Below, piece after piece: positions 5,922 to 7,491 of a DNA stretch of 7,491 nucleotides. The notes under the pieces were generated by a model. That model was given only the letters and a program-made list of their open reading frames with translations. It was not told the origin of the DNA and did not search any database. The translations under genes and the position numbers were made by a program. Source of the stretch: an uncultured Erysipelotrichaceae bacterium (GTDB lineage: Bacteria > Bacillota_I > Bacilli_A > Erysipelotrichales > Erysipelotrichaceae); the NCBI GenBank assembly GCA_947175465.1, contig CAMWMY010000051.1, forward strand, positions 1-7,491, in the 5' to 3' direction. Positions within the stretch are counted from its first letter, which is position 1. Each line of letters opens with the position of its first letter.

Positions 5922-7310
5922 CTACTTTGCTAATTCTTCAAGCGCTGCAGTATAAATGGCTGTAGCTAACAATAAATCATCAACCTTAACTGCTTCATCT
6001 CTTTGATGAGGTCCTCCAATATACATTGTAGTATCTTTTTCACGATTAGGAAACTCTGGTCCATAGGCTACAAAATTAGGAAGCTTTTTAGCATACGTAC
6101 CTCCTCCCATCGTCATAATTGGAGTAAACATATCTTTGCTATATTCACGATAAACTTTTTCTAATGTTGTAATTAACTCTGATTTGGGATCTACGAATAA
6201 TGGCTCTGTATTGCTTTTTAAAATAACTTCTAAATCATAAGAAAGTTCTTTTACCTTCTTTTGAAACATTTCAAAAATATGCGCCGCATTTGCATCATTA
6301 GGATAGCGAATATCAATCAGAATTTCAGCTTTCCCTTTTTCAATATGCACAATCCCTGTATTCATTGTAAGAAAGCCCATATAAGCTCCTTCCATTTGAA
6401 TACCTAATGGTTTTCCTTGCCAATCTTTCAACATCTCATAAGTATCTTTCGCAAACTTATCATGATAAGTAGAACCAATAAAATTTAATAAATGCAATGC
6501 TGCATTAACTCCATTATAAGGCCAAGCTGCATGTGAGAATGTCCCTTTTATAAACAGCGTTGCTTTTTGATCATGAACTTCCACACTTCCCTCTAATTGA
6601 TTTGCTCGTAAATAAAATTGGAACAATGCTTCATAAGAAGCATCCCATGTACTTACAGTTGCACTAGCTTCTCCAATTACAATATTAGGTCTTTCCCCTG
6701 CATGCATAGATTCAATTACTGTATTGGTTTGACCTTTTAACTCTATATGTAATCCACCTTTTTCTCCATATACTAAAGGAAAATTAGCATCTGGTACAAA
6801 TCCTTTTTGTGGAATAGGAGCATGTTTTACATAATAATCCATACATTCCATTCCACTTTCTTCATCACAACCATAGATCAACATAATCTTTTTATTTAGT
6901 TTAACCCCTTGATCTTTCAACATCTTTAAGGCGTAGAAAGCTGCCATACTAGGTCCTTTATCATCCCCACTACCTCTTCCAAACATGTAACCATCAATCA
7001 CTTCGCCACCAAAAGGATCTTTTGTCCATCCTTCTCCAATAGGTACAATATCTAAATGTCCTAAGACTCCAACGCTTTCTTCGCCTTCTCCATATTCAAT
7101 AATTCCTGCATAACCATCTACATCTATGACACGAAAACCTTCTCGTTTCCCTAAATCTAACATATAATCTAAAGCAATCCTTGGTCCTTTTCCAAAAGGT
7201 GCTCCTTGACATTTTTCTTGATCGTTTCGTAAAGAAGGTATGGCAATTAACCCTCTTAAATCTTTTATAAACATTTCTTTATACTGATGTGCTTTATCTA
7301 TCCATTTCAT
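5922..7310 (-). CDS. pepV: Dipeptidase PepV (M20 family metallopeptidase)
   Basis: This is a cytoplasmic M20-family dipeptidase that hydrolyses a broad range of dipeptides, feeding amino acids from imported peptides. The 462 residues match PepV (about 465-470). Metal and catalytic landmarks in order are His85 and Asp87 in GHLD, Asp117 in GSGDDKGP (bridging ligand), Glu150-Glu151 in GCDEESG (catalytic base and ligand), Asp174 in FVPDANFP and His435 in GGPHQRDE. His260 in GTFSHAAWP lies in the lid domain and corresponds to the oxyanion-side histidine known in lactobacillar PepV. GGGTYAKKLPN near the end is also typical. Every expected ligand is present, so an active two-metal enzyme is likely. 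It is the first gene of the block, with a strong AGAGGTG site 5 bases before the ATG. A related M20 peptidase of other specificity is the only real alternative. Confidence 0.94.
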   Translation of the reverse strand: MKWIDKAHQYKEMFIKDLRGLIAIPSLRNDQEKCQGAPFGKGPRIALDYMLDLGKREGFRVIDVDGYAGIIEYGEGEESVGVLGHLDIVPIGEGWTKDPFGGEVIDGYMFGRGSGDDKGPSMAAFYALKMLKDQGVKLNKKIMLIYGCDEESGMECMDYYVKHAPIPQKGFVPDANFPLVYGEKGGLHIELKGQTNTVIESMHAGERPNIVIGEASATVSTWDASYEALFQFYLRANQLEGSVEVHDQKATLFIKGTFSHAAWPYNGVNAALHLLNFIGSTYHDKFAKDTYEMLKDWQGKPLGIQMEGAYMGFLTMNTGIVHIEKGKAEILIDIRYPNDANAAHIFEMFQKKVKELSYDLEVILKSNTEPLFVDPKSELITTLEKVYREYSKDMFTPIMTMGGGTYAKKLPNFVAYGPEFPNREKDTTMYIGGPHQRDEAVKVDDLLLATAIYTAALEELAK

Positions 7311-7328
7311 AAAATCACCTCTTTATTC

Positions 7329-7361
7329 ATTTTAACACAAACCTAAGGTATTACCTATAAT
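7329..7361. promoter_or_regulatory. Candidate promoter region and ACCT/AGGT palindrome upstream of pepV
   Basis: On the minus strand TGTTAAAAT (7337-7329) is an extended -10 candidate for pepV, but the -35 region is poor and the implied leader is only about 12 bases. On the plus strand TTAACA (7332-7337), an 18-base spacer and TATAAT (7356-7361) form a better-scoring divergent promoter, although no plus-strand gene starts in the window. Between them is a perfect 11-base inverted repeat AGGTATTACCT (7346-7356) joined to ACCTAAGGT (7341-7349), placed where an operator could control both. The remaining bases 7362-7491 are AT-rich with no gene or RNA that I can support. Confidence 0.35.
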
Positions 7362-7491
7362 ATTTTCATTATTTTTCATTTGTTTGTAAATTTCTCATCA
7401 GTATTTAAAAATAAAAATTATAATTAGATAACAAAATATCAAAAGAAGGATAAATAATCACAAAAATATAAAATATCCATGCTCTTTATAG

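Noticed and set aside
7385..7405. Possible cre site (CcpA operator) upstream of pepV
   Set aside because: The sequence lacks the central CG and the symmetric TGnAA half-sites of the cre consensus.
7417..7424. TATAAT boxes on both strands near 7417-7424
   Set aside because: The best partner on the minus strand, TTGATA, is only 14 bases away, and such boxes arise by chance in AT-only sequence.
7439..7480. Thirteen-residue minus-strand open frame (MDILYFCDYLSFF) upstream of pepV as a leader peptide
   Set aside because: It has no convincing ribosome-binding site, no attenuator hairpins follow, and short frames occur by chance in this AT-rich region.
7479..7491. Plus-strand ATG at the right edge as the start of a divergent gene
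   Set aside because: AGAAGGA lies about 30 bases away, too far for a ribosome-binding site, and only four codons are visible.

Overview
This is an AT-rich, gene-dense stretch of a Bacillota (Firmicutes) chromosome. All nine genes lie on the minus strand, so the window reads from right to left. The gene order pepV - trmB - lipoprotein - ytpP-like thioredoxin - charged linker protein - murC - ytxG-like membrane protein - helical protein - ccpA follows, as I recall it, the ytjP/trmB/ytpP/sftA/murC/ytxG/ytxH/ccpA neighbourhood of Bacillus subtilis. The proteins have diverged strongly from Bacillus. A small-genome, low-GC lineage such as Erysipelotrichia is my best guess, but that placement is inference.

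Layout. The right end (7311-7491) is a 181-base AT-rich intergenic region with a weak promoter candidate and a compact ACCT/AGGT palindrome, and it is the likely start of the operon. From 7310 down to 38 the genes are packed with gaps of at most about 40 bases. Several ribosome-binding sites are embedded in or next to the preceding stop codon, and no terminator is visible between genes, so one polycistronic transcript is likely. A second promoter may sit in the 2029-1987 gap between murC and the ytxG-like gene. At the left edge a TTGACA box begins what looks like the promoter of the next gene, cut off by the window.

Roles. PepV cleaves dipeptides, TrmB makes m7G46 in tRNA, the YtpP-like protein is a cytosolic thiol-disulfide protein, and MurC adds L-alanine to UDP-MurNAc in peptidoglycan synthesis. 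CcpA is the catabolite-control regulator. Four proteins have no secure function: a lipoprotein, a 245-residue charged and probably disordered protein, a single-pass membrane protein and its translationally coupled helical partner.

No CRISPR, mobile element, RNA gene or defence system is visible. The most interesting item is the charged protein at 3348-4085. It occupies the position where Bacillus has the septal DNA translocase SftA, lacks any motor domain, and carries two copies each of two short motifs, one of them an ISP-[MI]-[FY]-G box resembling the SPIYG box I recall in SftA N-terminal regions. MurC also lacks an asparagine regarded as invariant in the family.
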